This document shows, in pieces, positions 36,307-36,353 of a stretch of DNA of 36,353 nucleotides. The DNA comes from Candidatus Competibacteraceae bacterium. GTDB lineage: Bacteria > Pseudomonadota > Gammaproteobacteria > Competibacterales > Competibacteraceae. The DNA lies in contig JAPUDV010000134.1 of NCBI GenBank assembly GCA_027492875.1, forward strand, positions 1-36,353, written 5' to 3'. How positions within the stretch are numbered: position 1 is the first letter of the stretch; the number at the start of each line of letters is the position of its first letter. Under the pieces are notes generated by a model. That model saw only the letters and a program-made list of their open reading frames with translations. It had not been told where the DNA came from and made no database searches. A program made the translations under genes and the position numbers.

Positions 36307-36353
36307 AGAAGTTCCCAAATAATTATCTTGAATATTTTCAATCTGTTATGGTT

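Overview
The window is GC-rich (about 60% or more) from roughly base 110 to 35,000, then turns AT-rich at the right end. Tightly packed operons, Shine-Dalgarno sites, Sec signal peptides, an outer-membrane beta-barrel and periplasmic enzymes indicate a Gram-negative proteobacterium. The gene set (PatZ-type acetyltransferase, RbbA/YhhJ-like exporter, bacteriohemerythrin, CheB-CheR-PAS fusion) fits a gammaproteobacterium best, perhaps near the Competibacteraceae/Chromatiales, but the genus is inference. No rRNA, tRNA or CRISPR was seen.

Region 1 (1-17274, all + strand) is an envelope cluster. After a damaged poly-G start and a partial gene come a secreted 211-aa protein, a LysM-arylsulfatase, a secreted Cys-rich-repeat protein, a LysM-DUF1254/DUF1214 protein, an MscS-type channel and a conserved secreted protein with a good terminator. 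Then follow a second LysM-DUF1254/DUF1214 protein, a 1032-aa LysM-DUF1254/DUF1214 protein with a large extra C-terminal region, a membrane-anchored beta-propeller, a potassium-channel-like protein and an outer-membrane barrel. Four of these proteins carry the same N-terminal cassette (signal peptide, short His/Gly-rich segment, LysM) joined to different downstream domains. This is the most interesting feature of the window: an apparent peptidoglycan-tethering tag placed on several periplasmic enzymes, co-located with two channels and an outer-membrane protein.

Region 2 (17292-25448) holds a small DUF4124-like protein, a four-gene HlyD/ABC/ABC-2 exporter operon on the minus strand with ATGA overlaps, a small membrane protein, a periplasmic dienelactone-hydrolase-like enzyme, two overlapping small genes on the minus strand and a bacteriohemerythrin.

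Region 3 (25659-35034, minus strand) is a signalling operon. In transcription order it runs DOMON-like protein, Pat-type lysine acetyltransferase, single-domain response regulator, CheB-CheR-PAS fusion, and a PAS hybrid histidine kinase. It links protein acetylation to two-component and chemotaxis-type signalling.

Region 4 (35088-36353) drops in GC to about 30-40%. It holds a coiled-coil hypothetical protein, a divergent PilZ-like protein and a fragment resembling the N-terminus of an IS630-type transposase at the window edge, which suggests acquired DNA.
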